This document shows positions 46,645 to 58,725 of a DNA stretch of 64,000 bases, in pieces; the stretch's first letter is position 1, and each line of letters begins with the position of its first letter. A program made the translations under genes and the position numbers. Location: assembly GCF_047948215.1 (NCBI RefSeq), contig NC_134455.1, forward strand, positions 309,460,147 through 309,524,146, given 5' to 3'. The notes below the pieces were generated by a model, which saw only the letters and a program-made list of their open reading frames with translations, made no database searches and was not told the DNA's origin. The stretch is from Lycorma delicatula. Its lineage: Eukaryota > Arthropoda > Insecta > Hemiptera > Fulgoridae.

Positions 46645-48425
46645 CCATATATTTTTTTTATCCAAATTTTATTTAGAATAGGTTACATCTTACAGACACC
46701 TTAAGTAAATTAAATCGTACATAAACACTTGAATGTTGTAACATGTGAATAATTACAAACTTGTGCGGGAGGTTCATACATTTTAAACTCGAAAGGTAGG
46801 TCGATCAGTAACATAAGAAGTCAAACGATATACAGAAATAAAAAAGGAAGGAAGATATGGATATTGAGAATGAAAAAATGATTGTAAAGAAAGCGAAAAA
46901 ACAAAAATAGAGAAGATTAAATAAAAATAGAGCACTAATAGGCGGATACGTTTCCGTAAATCACACAGGGTTACTAAGGTCTAGCACGTGGAGACTGCAG
47001 CCTTCTGACGTCCTCTCTATTATCTAGGAAATTCATGGTCAAGTGATTCACATGGTTGTTCAGGCGCAGTTCATTTCTAGACCTGAAGCGTTTTATTTTT
47101 TCCCGGACGCAGCATAATACCTAATATTCTTGGATCTACTATTTTTTGCAAACCACAGTGCCTCTCTGTAACACCTCACTAATTTGTTCTGGAACCTCAC
47201 TAATTTGTTTTGGAACTCCAAAAATCCCACGTCAGTCTTGCCTGTTGTTCCCCATAGTTCAATTCTATAAGTCCAAATCGGTTTCAGGACTACTGAATAT
47301 AATAACGGTTTGTTGAATATTGATAACTGAAACTTCCTGCCTACCAACCAGTACATTTCCTTAAGCTTGACGTTTAATTACTTCCTCTTTTCTCGTACAT
47401 GAACCTTCCATGTTAGGCGATGATACAAGTAAAGGTCTAGGTATCTTCCGCTTTCGCTCTGCGGGATTAAAACGTCATCTAGGTACACCCGCATACAGCC
47501 TCCTCTCCTTATATTGCATATCACATGATTCGGCTTCGTTTAGTTAATCCTTACCCGCCATTTTCCCAGCCACATGTTGATATACTTTAACCCAGATAGC
47601 AGAATAGTCGATGCTACATTTGGGTCCACATTGACAATTAGAATAAGAAAAAGAAGCAACGGTGATGTCGTCCGCAGTGAAGATGAAGTATAGAATAGGT
47701 CTCATAGCTGAGCCTTGGGGTATGCCCGATATATTGTCGAAGAACAGGGCAGCTGGGAAACTCGTCCATCCAGGTAAACGGTTTAAGGCAGCCAAATAGT
47801 AGTTCTCCTCAATTCATTTGCTGATAACATTAACAAGCGTATGCGTTTCTTCAATAGTGAAGTGTCCACTACGGAAGCCGAACTGATAATCAGGATTACA
47901 TGACCTTCCACTAGAATACGCCACAGCCTCCGAAGAGAAAAACCTCAAATATCTTCGATAAGACAGGTAGCAGACTTATTAGACTGTACGATACGTCATG
48001 CACAGCTTGCCCGGCTTTGGGACCAAAACCGTTTGCAAAATCTTCCATTCCATCGGAAAGAACGTCATCTGTAGTATGTCATTAAAGAAATGTGTTATGT
48101 ACCGAATGGCCTTAGGAGAAAGAATGAGTAACGTCTTGTTAGTAACTAGGTCAAATCCTGGGGCCTTTTTGAATTTCCTACCTTCCTGATACTTGCAGAA
48201 CCTCTTTCTTGGATAAAACATTCAAAGGAATCGGGCTCTCCAAGGATTAAAGGATTTCATCCTCACCAGCACTCTGTACATTAAGTGGTTGAAAGAGCTT
48301 TGTCCAGGTAAGCAGCAAATTGATTGGCTTTTAAGCAGATTTCATAAGAAAGCTACCTATTGTAATGGGTACCATGATTTGATTTCAGGAAAATTTCGAC
48401 ATATCTTCGCGTTTCACATCCCCTA
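46645..48425 (-). pseudogene. 5'-truncated Jockey-like LINE fragment
   Basis: On the minus strand, in order: FKKAPGFDLVTNKTLL (about 48120-48168), FFPMEWKILQTVLVPKPGK (about 48000-48060), FDNISGIPQGSAMRPILYFI (about 47680-47740, the RGVPQGS-type motif), a region where motif C should lie but no F/YADD is left, LVGRKFQLSIFNKPLLYSVV and LKPIWTYRIELWGTTGK (47240-47350), and a C-terminal NHLTMNFLDNREDVRRLQSP (about 47000-47060). A 3' untranslated part with AATAAA leads to an A run near 46650. Stops and frameshifts disrupt it throughout, and the endonuclease is missing. The order and wording are those of the 25.2-28.0 kb element, so they belong to the same or a sister family. Confidence 0.8.
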
Positions 48426-48461
48426 GACCCCAAAACCACTGTCAGATAAAACGTGTATACA

Positions 48462-48491
48462 TACATTTATATATATATATATATATATATT
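48462..48491. repeat. (AT)n microsatellite
   Basis: About 13 AT units lie just upstream of the truncated 5' end of the Jockey-like fragment, separating it from the non-coding repeat that follows. Confidence 0.9.
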
Positions 48492-49730
48492 TTACTTTCT
48501 TGTGGACACGATAACTGCCGTAATTTTTTCCCGATAACTTTAAAATTGTTCCCTAAAACAGGTCGACCCAAAATCTCGGTCGAGTTTATTGACAGCCACA
48601 ATCGGACCATGGGGTGAAAATGGGGTGGCTTTTTCGAAAAAAACAAAATATTGCTGCAATTTTTTTAAAGTAAAAAATCGAATTCATTTAAAGTTCCTAC
48701 GATTCTTTGAATAAGGGATTAAAACTTATCTAATTTTTTTAACTTGTCTAAGTTTAAACTTATTTACGTTTTTTAATATCACCAACCATTGACTCAGCGG
48801 GTGAAAATAATTGGGTTTTGAAAAAAAATCATATCTCCCTTAATAAGCACAGTATATCATCGGTTTAAAGTGGTGGTTAGTCCTCTAAACCTTACCTAAC
48901 ACTTTTGTCCGAAGTAATTTTTTATATGACCAACCCTTATGGCAAGGAAAGACCAAAACATGGCTGGATTTGTATGACGGGGCTTGTCGTTGGCTAAACA
49001 TGTGAAACTTTTTTTCACATGCAACCATTGTCTTATTGAATAAGTTTGAAGTTTTTCTTAATTTTAAGGTGAAAACTGTTTTCCCCCCTACTTAGTACTT
49101 TTGACCTCCGCTTTCCGGCATGTCAAAAGGGATTTTTGTTTGTCACTTCCAAGGATGAAACGTGGGTGAAGGCCGCTGTACCTTCAAGATAGTTTTTAAA
49201 TGTCTCGTTCTTAATATATCTCAACACGCGTTTCAGCCTGCGGGCGGCCTTGTTCGGAGAGGTTCTATCTTCAGGTCTCCTGGAGAATTACCGCCTCCTC
49301 CTGAGGCTCCTCTTAATAGTGATGAAATCTATCACTTCCTTTGGGTAACTTGTGTCTGGTCTCGAGTACCTAGCGCCACGCTGCCTCTTGCAGGTTCGAG
49401 GTTAGATACAGCGTTGCAACATCGGTGTCAGAGGAACACTTCAAAGGGACAGGTGTAATTACTTCAATCCAGTCTATATACGAGACCCAGTTCGTTTTGT
49501 TGTTACGGAGCATAGGTTCTCCTCCTTATCACCATTGTTCTGACAGTAAGCAGAACAGCTGATTGGTAGGACGTTGAGTCATAGTTATTTCCAACCTCAG
49601 TGTAGAGTGATGGTGCACTCGAAGAGACAAACTCTAATAAGTCTGGGATCTCAACCGGATCCGACGGGGCACTAGGTAGGTTGCATTCCAGAGAGTACCT
49701 TTAGGTGCACTTTGACAATGCAACTGACTA
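48492..49730. repeat. Probable long dispersed repeat, family unknown
   Basis: The first half (to about 49000) reads like an insect interspersed repeat: GTGGACACGATAACTGCCGT, ATCGGACCATGGGGTGAAAA. The second half (49140-49730) is clearly GC-richer and includes a 98-codon plus-strand frame with a Pro-rich centre (ELPPPPEAP) but no domain I recognise. It might be the untranslated or ORF1 region of a retroelement. Borders are set by composition only. Confidence 0.4.
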
Positions 49731-50638
49731 TATTTTAACATCTTTATTAAGGTATATTAATATGTTAATAAAAATACTATTGATCAATCGGAAATTGAAT
49801 TTAAACTACTTAACGAATACTACTTAACTACTTAACGAATTTAAACTATTAAATACATACTATATAAGAAATAGGAAGAGAGAATAAAGAGAAAAATTAA
49901 TGTAATACGTTTTTCTGAAAAAGTGGATAATATATACTGTCTCTATTCCCATGAGAAAATTAAGGAATCGTGTAGTACAAATGTTATCTTTTAAAGTTTA
50001 AAGATCCACTTATGTAGACATATAATATTGCTGGATTGATGAAGTCTATGACATTTAAGTGCGTGTTTATATTAAGTTTAATAAACATTAAAAAAAAATT
50101 AAGTATACTGATTGTTTTATTATTGATATGCTCAGCATATCATAGTAAACAAAATACTGAGCTAACTTATAATAATATCACAAATAAACATTTATGTATC
50201 ATGAAACTTCTTTTATCATGGAGTAAACGAATGCAAGAACTTTTTCAACTAAGTTAGAAAAGTTCATACCGTTTAAAAGACAGGCATTTAAAAGTAAAGT
50301 TTTCCTGGCTTAATTACATGAAAACGTTTCCAGCTTCACATTAAAAAATGATAAATTTTGAAGTTTTATGGGATCAATGATAAAACTGGAGTTGATCCGT
50401 AGCAAAGAAATGGTTACAAAGTGGTTAATGAGAAATTTAAAATAGCACTTCAAGAGATCCGACCAAACCCGATGAGAGGTTCAAGTGGTGCCTACTAGCT
50501 TTTTAAATTCGTGTCTTTCCCAAATGTTTTTCTGAAAATTTTCACTAATTACTATCGAGGTTGATCATTTGTTACTATTAACAAAGTGGCTTAAGAAGTT
50601 TTATTGCAAAAGAAAATTTGTTGTTCAGTTGATATATG

Positions 50639-50669
<31 letters not shown>

Positions 50670-51060
50670 AATTATTTAACTAATATAGAAACTGCAGCGC
50701 TAAACATTCAACAGGACAAATAAATGATATCTACTCTTATTTAACATCTAGTAAGCCGCAAGAAAATGAATCCAGTAAATAAATATAGTTGATATGAAAA
50801 TAACTATTTGATGAAGTTAAAACTTTTAACCAGATAAAAATAAAGTGATTCTAGAGTAGGAATATGAAGATGAAAAATTACTTTAACAAATGTATAGTAT
50901 AAGAGGGATCTTCATGAAAGTATATTAACTTGTCTGTTCATAAATTATCCAAAACAGTAAAGGTTGAACCCATTTTTAATTTTGCTACATTTTTATTATA
51001 AAATTAAAAATAAATTCTAATGTTTGTGATATAGTATAAGGGGTAGAAGAGTTATCTCCT
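49731..51060. other. AT-rich non-coding DNA
   Basis: A 26-base T run occupies 50644-50669. A 73-codon frame (50036-50257) begins with a signal-peptide-like hydrophobic stretch but has no other support. No element is recognised. Confidence 0.5.
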
Positions 51061-51100
51061 GACTGAGATTCAAATTCAGGAACTTCAATTTACATAACAA
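51061..51100 (-). mobile_element. Very decayed tRNA-like SINE head
   Basis: The plus strand reads CCTGACTGAGATTCAAATTC then AGGAACTTC. This aligns base by base with the reverse-complement SINE phrase CCTGACCGGGATTCGAACCC with about five changes. Only the B-box region remains recognisable. Confidence 0.4.
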
Positions 51101-51316
51101 ACTAATTACTTATTTAGGATATTAACTAAACAAAAATGTTCGAGTTTATTATACATTTAAACGTTGGTCTATGTGAGAATTAGAAGTGAAAACATGATTA
51201 AAAAAAGTATTTATTTTTTGTTAAAAAGGTTTATGTTAAATTAAGTGATAGTTTTAACATTTTTGTGAAAAAGTGTAAAGAAAGAAGAAAGGAGAAAATA
51301 GTAAAGGGAATGAAAC

Positions 51317-51318
<2 letters not shown>

Positions 51319-51371
<53 letters not shown>
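51319..51371. repeat. (GA)n microsatellite
   Basis: About 26 GA units are uninterrupted, followed by more GA-rich sequence to about 51415. GA tracts can bind GAGA-type factors, but no gene is visible next to it. Confidence 0.95.
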
Positions 51372-51374
<3 letters not shown>

Positions 51375-51419
51375 AAGAGAAATAGAAGGGCTAAGAGAGA
51401 GAGAAGAGAGAGTAAAGTA

Positions 51420-51645
51420 AATCAGGCGCGTCGCAGTGTAATTGAATAATTTTGCAAGTTGGTTTGATAGTGAAGGGTAACGGAGGAACGGATGGGATAT
51501 TTATAGGGGAAGACCCACATCAACCTATCCCCCTCTTATACAAACCCACTCGTTCCCTCCCTCGCTTTATAAGCGCCCCTCATAAAGAGTCTCGGCACAA
51601 AAATGCTATATTCCTTCTAGTTGCACAGAATTGTAAGATATGAAT
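51420..51645. other. Unexplained moderate-GC island
   Basis: It follows the GA tract. It contains a CCCTCGCTTTATAAGCGCCC stretch (about 51560), which has a TATA-like core in GC context. The 63-codon frame across it lacks recognisable motifs. It could be promoter-like, but no transcript can be inferred. Confidence 0.25.
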
Positions 51646-51737
51646 TGCAATTTTGTTTAAGATTACATAAAAATAAGCGATGATATATCTATGAATTCTG
51701 TTTCATTGAGATTACTGAAACATAAACGCGCGCGCTC

Positions 51738-51763
51738 GTGTGTGTGTGTGTGTGTGTGTGTGT
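51738..51763. repeat. (GT)n microsatellite
   Basis: About 13 GT units preceded by CGCGCGC. Confidence 0.9.
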
Positions 51764-53319
51764 TGTATGCACGCATATACACAAGCAAATAGACACATTT
51801 AAAATTTAAACGTATTACTAAAGCGTGTATGGTGTTGAAAAAAAATTTTTGTTTAATTATTATTAAACGTTTTATGTAATGTAATAGCCATAAATGTTAG
51901 GTACTGCCGGCTTAATGAAGCTCTAATACTTGTCCTCTAAATTATACTTGTCTTGTAAATTTTTCTTACTTGCAAATTTAACTTTCTTTAACTTTCACTT
52001 TTTTTCTATTTTAACATATATTAATATAAAATGTTTCTTTTTTTTACACAAATAAAATTAGATCCTAATTTTAGAATTTGTGAGATTTGAAAAAAAATTT
52101 CTATAAATAAATAATTAAATTTGTTGTTAACAGTGCAGTCTAAGATTTATACTATAAAACTGTAATAAAAATTCACCAATAAAGAATAAAAAAGATCAAT
52201 AATATACGCTAATCAGACTTTTAGCGATTCACGTACAAATGCTACAAAAGTAACAATCGATGACAAATTTTTTCTACTTCCTAAACTACTCTAATATACG
52301 ATGACATAAGTTAAATTAATCTCCAATACATAGAATTCCAATCCATTACCGAGGAGAAAGTATGGAATGTAACAAGGCCATATGAACTAGAATTATAAGA
52401 GTAAGTGCAGAATACCGGTGTTCTTTGGTAGTTGGGTTTCAATTAACCACATATCTCAAGATTAGTCGACCTGAGACTGTACAAGACTACACTTCTCTTA
52501 GACTTATGCATATCATCCCCATTCATCCTCTGAAATAATACCTGTCGGTGATTCCCGGAGGCTAAACAGGAAAAAAGTGCAGGAATTAAAGAGTAGAATA
52601 AAATAATTATTGTAGGGTAGAACATACTTAATTTATAACATAACTAAAAAAGCAATTGACCTAACTTAAATTAGGCTATAACTAACTTGGAACACACACA
52701 CAGACACACAACGACACTATCACGCACGCTTGCTAAAGTATACATCTTCTTTTCGCATATATATATATATATATTTGCACTTAAAAATGTGAGTGAGTGT
52801 TTTTGTGAGAGGGTACGTGCTGTTACATCCATTATTTAAATATAATTATCTTCTTTAATCATTTATTTCAGAGTTGAAAAACTTATTACATTTTAAAAAG
52901 GAACTTAATAATATTATAATAAATAATATTATCAGATGATAATCTGTTTTTCGCTTGATTGACATAAATAATATTTTACTGATAATTTTGTGAAATGAAT
53001 ACATTTAGAATAGGCTATCAAAAATAAAAAAGTTAAAACTGAATGATTCAAGATTATTATTTACTTAGTATTTATTATTTACGACTTTTTATTGATTCGA
53101 TGAAAGAGAATTAGTAAAGAATAATTCTTAATCAAATATACGTTTCGTAAAAAGTACTAAAAGATTTATTAGAAATAACACAGGACCATGGTATTAAAGT
53201 AAAAAAAAGAAAGCAGCTTAATCGATACGGAGCTAATAAATTTATAAAAATAATATTTAACAGTATAGATTTTTAAAAAAATTCAACATATTCACACTCG
53301 GTAGTACGATCGAGTTAAA
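51764..53319. other. AT-rich non-coding DNA
   Basis: Short AT and AC simple repeats lie near 52690-52775. No coding, RNA or element features are recognised. Confidence 0.5.
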
Positions 53320-53720
53320 GTTATATCTCCAGTATAACTATCAAGGTCACTGAGATGTAGCTGCAGGAGCCTAGCAAGTCGAAATGATTCGAAGCAATGT
53401 AAATCTCACCGGGGAGAGGGGTAGTAAAGAAGAGAGAAGAGTGGTGTAGGTTAGGGGAGAGAGTAGTAGTACGAGGGGAATGAGTATGGAAGTAATGAGG
53501 GCGGATATTTTTAGCAGGACTAGTAGAGGCGGTCGGATTAAGGCACAGCAAAGCGGATTATCTCTTCATGATTGATGAGTGCTCTCCTCTATGCACGTTC
53601 CCTTAATCCCGCAACAGCTAAACTCGTCGTGAAAACATACAACTCAATCCAAAGCTTTCCGTCCTCCCCGGGTTAAGATTATCGAAACTGTTATTGTTCC
53701 GCTGTAGAATACGGCTGTAC
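53320..53720. other. GC-richer island with clustered TAATCC motifs
   Basis: About 400 bases of raised GC with a purine-rich centre (53410-53500). Three TAATCC/GGATTA copies lie within 75 bases: 53535-53540, 53555-53560 and 53604-53609. A 76-codon minus-strand frame has no known domain. Clustered homeodomain-type sites would suit a regulatory module, but no expression or conservation evidence is available here. Confidence 0.3.
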
Positions 53721-56700
53721 AGAAACGACATCCTATACCGGAATTATTAACAAAAACATCACATACAATTTACATCATCATCATCGTCATTTCATTTCAT
53801 CATAATCTATTACCGATTTACTTTAACACAATAATTATTTAGGTTGAAGTATTTTATATTAAATCCAAACATAATAAACGGTTATGTAATATTGATTTTT
53901 TTCTTTAATGATTCCTTTTAACGTAAATTAAATAGGTTAATATTAGTTAAAATGTCTTATTTTGTTATGAAAATGTACTAATATGACTTTTTTTTTAGTA
54001 CAACTTTGGCTATAAATAAACCAAAATAACAAATTGTTCTTTCAGATACAGTTTAGCAAATAAATCAATTAGTTTATTTACTTTACAGCTATTAATAATT
54101 ATTTGTGCGCGCGCAACACAACATACACACCTACAAATCTTGTTAAGATAATCAATAACTCACAGATTTACTGTTTTACTAGAAAACAAGCTAGATGCTA
54201 TTATATAAAGAATTAATTTCTAATGTTTTTAATTAAAGGTTTTAACGGCGTTATTAAAATTCAAATACACGTATCAACTATGTATAAAAGTTATAATGTA
54301 ATAAAATACTATATATGAAAAGTTCAATTGCTATTAGATAGTGTGTAGTAGGTGTCGTAAATCACCGTCATAAATCGTTATAGGTGATCTGACTTCAAAA
54401 GCAAGTCAATCGCGAATTCGGAATATCTATAATAATGAATAACAAGCATCCATACAAGGTTTTCTTAGAAAAACTGTGGTTTTCTGTACTATGATCAAGA
54501 TATTCTGCTTCATAACCAAATATATAGTCCATAAAAATGCTAGTGATAATATTCAGCTTTACAAACGAAACCGTCATTCTGCTCACCCAGGGACTAATTT
54601 TGTTATTCGTGTGAGAAAAAATAGCCCCAAATAGGTGCTCTTTGTATCTCACATGCTTTGAATCTGTCACAGCCATAATAGAGGCTCGGACAGATTGTGA
54701 AAGTAACAAACTAATTTTCTTAATTTAATCGTTTCTAAAATTAAATATTTTAAAAAATGTTAGTAAACGAAAATGTAATATTTATCGTATCTATTTAATT
54801 AAATCTATATAAAACTCCAATATAGCTCTACTAAAAATACGCTATCGATCTAAAAATTATTGCTTCTCTATAATTTTTTTGTTTTTAAAAATACTGGATT
54901 TTTGTTTAACAATTTTGTCCGTTTATTGAGTTTGTTGGTTTAAAAATGTCTGAATCGTTTTTAACAGATATTGCCAAATATATTTTATTGTAATATTGTT
55001 GAACTAAAAACTACCTTACGTTAAATTTTTTCGAATTTCTACTCTTATCTTAATGAAAAATGATATTTCACCTTTTTCCTCGCTTAAGTCTATTAAAAAA
55101 GTCCATCAGAAAAATTAAGTTCCATACACATGATTATAATTAGTCTGAAAAAATGCACAATTTTTAATATTATCAACTTCCTGGCGACGATTTTTGTTAC
55201 ATAGATAACTTTTATTAGATACCTAGTTATTTTTTTAAATGAAAGCTATAATTAAGTCTGTTATTTTTGATAAGGTTTGTTTACAATATATTTTTTGAGA
55301 TTTTGCTCGTACATTTTTACCATTTACGGTTTAAATTTTTTATCTATAAGATTGGTACATCTCATTCATAATGAAGTCTTTTGCAAACTGTAATCTGAAT
55401 CACTGCTTTAACATAAATTTTTTGGCGGGAACAATATTTAACGGATTTGTAAGGATGTCTGGAGACAATCGAGCTTCACCGGGTGAAGATAAGAGACAGC
55501 TGCTAGTACTTGACAAAATTACTCCGTTAATCTGTTACATTCCCTCTCCCCCTACCCTAATCACGACGGCAGCTTGTGTGTGTGTGCGTGCGCATGCAAA
55601 CACACAGATAGACAGACAGAGAGAGATTGAGTGTGTAAGTGAGAGAATAAATATAAATATTTATTGAAAAAAACGTGAACTTTAAGAAAGTCTATAATTT
55701 TTAAAATTTATAAATTTGTAAAAAAACATTGAATATACATAGATATTAAACTACGCGTATTTTGTCTAAAATAATCAAGAAATGTTATTTGTTAAAACAA
55801 ACTAAGCTATATGGACGAAATGACGCATGTATAGGTGAAATATAATATTAAAATTTTTTAATTACTGGTACTTAATTTAGGATTATAACTTGTACATAAA
55901 TAATTTTATTCTTAAAAATTCAAAACAATATTTGAGGATGTCACTACGTTGAACACTAATGGTTTCAATAGATATCTGTGAATTTAAAAAAATATATATT
56001 GTAATAATAAAATGATGTACATTTTGATGAAAATAGTCTACAGTTGATAAAAAATAATAGGCTAATCGTAGAAAATACGTTTTATATTTGTTTGATTAAT
56101 GGGTAGCGTGATAACCTTTAAGAAAAAATAAAAATTGTGCTAAGTTACTTTTACATTCAAAGGATTAAATGAAGTTAAATCACTTTTGTAACATGCAAAG
56201 TAGTTAATCCACAGCACTATATTTCAATTCCTCTAAATATTTAGAATATTATAATAAAATTAAACAAATCTTAAATAACATAAAATTAAAGAAATTAACT
56301 CTTCGCCTCTCACATAATCTCCGAAATGAATATTTTTTTAACCACGATTTCAATACTGACTTAAAAATCAATAGTTTTAATTTTAAAAATATATTTTACT
56401 AGAATATTGAATTGAATTATTGTGATAAATATACTTGTTTTCATTTCTCTTAAGCAGTACACACACAATCGCACGTATTTACATTCTATGTTAAAAAATA
56501 CAAAGTTAATAAATATAGAAAAATTTTATTAAAAGATAATAAAAATTCAAGGAAAACATATAATAACTTAATTTAAAAGTGCATAAAGCTTTTTTATAAG
56601 TAAAAAAGAAAAGATATTACCTTCAATTATATAAAAAAAAATCAATCTATATATCGTCCTCTATTTGTATATAATCAAAATCATATTTTAAAGTAGAGTA

Positions 56701-58329
56701 TAATTAGCTAATAAAAATCTTATTTTAAATTTTGAAAAACTTTCATTAAAATATTTATATACATTACATTTTTCTTGTTGAAAAGAAATTTAAAACTTTA
56801 TGAATTTTTTTTAATCAGTAAAAATTATCTTGAATAATAATGTCACCAAAGGACTCCAGTACACTTCATTACGAATAACTTAATCAGTAATTTTAATGAT
56901 ATTTTATCAATAATTCGTTAATGAGGATGTTAATCTAACCCACTATTGAATCGTCATCATCATCATCAACTTCGCAAAAATATTTCATAGGAAAGCAGTA
57001 TACGAGAGAGGGTTTGAAAATTATGTTATTATAGCTTGTTTCTCTTGAATGGTAAAATTCAATATTTTTGGCATTTCTACAAAATTAAGGCTTGTAATCC
57101 GATTATCTATTATTACACAAACTCAGTTTCGATAAAAAGCAATTTCTTTACGAAGGAAAAAATGAACCGATAAATTTATCATCTTGTTCTGATAGTCTAT
57201 ATGTAATCTTTTTAACAAAACGATCTCATAAAGTCCTGCGCTAACAATGACAGATCAATAATCAAAGTAAACGAATAAATTAATGAAATCTTCCTCATCT
57301 TTTCTTCATTAGTAATAATCACACTAATGATAGCAACAATTATAAGAAAAATTTTTAGCTACCATAATCATCAACATACAAAACGAAATCATTCACAAAT
57401 CAACTCCCGCAAAAAATAAATAAAAAATTACCAAAAAAAAAAAAAATAATAATAACATAATGGGTAATTACATAGAAATATTGAAGTATAAATTTATTAA
57501 TTAAAAAAAAAAAAAAAAGTATACAAAAATAAGTAATATAAAATAAAATTTTTTAATACTTTTTTCGCTCGGAAGTAATGATAAATTTATACATTTCATA
57601 ACAAACTTCACAAAAACCTCATATTTTTAATACCAATTATTGATTACTGATATAAAACTTCTTAACAGCAAAATTATAAATATTACACGTGGGAATGTTG
57701 TTTCGTGTTGGTTTTTAAATATCCTTAAAAACCGCAATTGAAAGTTATCATAAGCTATCAATATTATTAATTATACTATAAATTCAATTATAATTAGTTA
57801 CATTGTACTAATAGTTATTGTGAGTTGTTATAAAATACTTTATTTGTAACAAGGATATAGATGGCTTAAGAATGGAAGTTAAAAATGTTTATTTGAAGCA
57901 ATAATTTATCGTGTATGTTAGTATAGACCAGTTTCATATTTATCAATTTTGTGTAATTTTATTTTATATTATTAACTCATGGGCTACCATTTTTTCAGTT
58001 ATTTTTTATAATTGATTATTATTTTCTAAAATAGCATTTTACCTTCGCCATATATATATATATAAATAAAACCACTACTTTAAATGAGATGTAAATATAT
58101 TTAAACTTTAATAATACGGTAGCTGTCGTGCTAAGTAATCAAACACGTCTCTCAACGTTCTGGTTTTTTCAATTTGCATTGTAATACGTTTCTTACAGGA
58201 TTAAAAAGAATCACGCTCAAACCTTCAACAAAATTATGAAATTATTATAAAAGTTTCGCAAAATTCTACTCGAATAATATCGCTGTGATGCATTCTTAGT
58301 GTTAACTGTTCAGTTGAATCCGTCAACTA
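53721..58329. other. AT-rich non-coding DNA
   Basis: A 104-codon minus-strand frame at 54395-54709 has no recognisable domain. A GT/GA-rich piece lies near 55570-55640. The remainder is A/T runs and short CAT repeats (about 56952-56966). No mobile element was identified. Confidence 0.5.
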
Positions 58330-58725
58330 AGAACTTCACGTGTGGTTTTAACGTTTTTGAGTCGACTAGTAGTCGGCCCTATCCTCTTTTATTCCAAAGC
58401 TGGATTAGAATGGGAATTAAAGTCTGAGCTAGCCAGGGGATTATACGGGATCGGAGAGTGGCGGTGCCTGGGGTAAGACCTCGAAGAGGGGTGAGTAGTT
58501 GCAGACGGCGCCAATGCCAGTTACCTGCGAATACCTCCTGCCTCGTTCGGCCACGCACTACCACATCACTCTACTCCGCGCGGTACCACGTCCGTCGCCA
58601 CTACCCTATTACAGAACGACTCACCTGCGGACATCCACTTCACCATCATCACCGCGTCTAGCTTTCACATCTTCAATTCTGACTACCCACCCTCTCTATA
58701 TAACACCCCAAACAATCTTGTAACT
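58330..58725. other. GC-richer island with donor-like splice site
   Basis: About 390 bases of raised GC with overlapping short frames on both strands and no known domain. On the minus strand, GTCCGCAGGTGAGTCG (about 58618-58633) contains a consensus splice donor. Two GGATTA motifs lie at 58402-58407 and 58438-58443. A CTCTATATAACACC phrase is near 58694. Non-coding exon, regulatory DNA and old repeat are all possible. Confidence 0.3.

Noticed and set aside
50036..50257. Possible small secreted peptide
   Set aside because: It has a KKK plus hydrophobic stretch like a signal peptide, but starts beyond a 15-residue N-terminal extension, lacks Cys spacing or cleavage context, and sits in repeat-poor AT DNA with no promoter evidence.
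54395..54709. 104-codon minus-strand frame
   Set aside because: Composition is less skewed than most, but I recognise no domain and see no splice context; too weak to call a gene.
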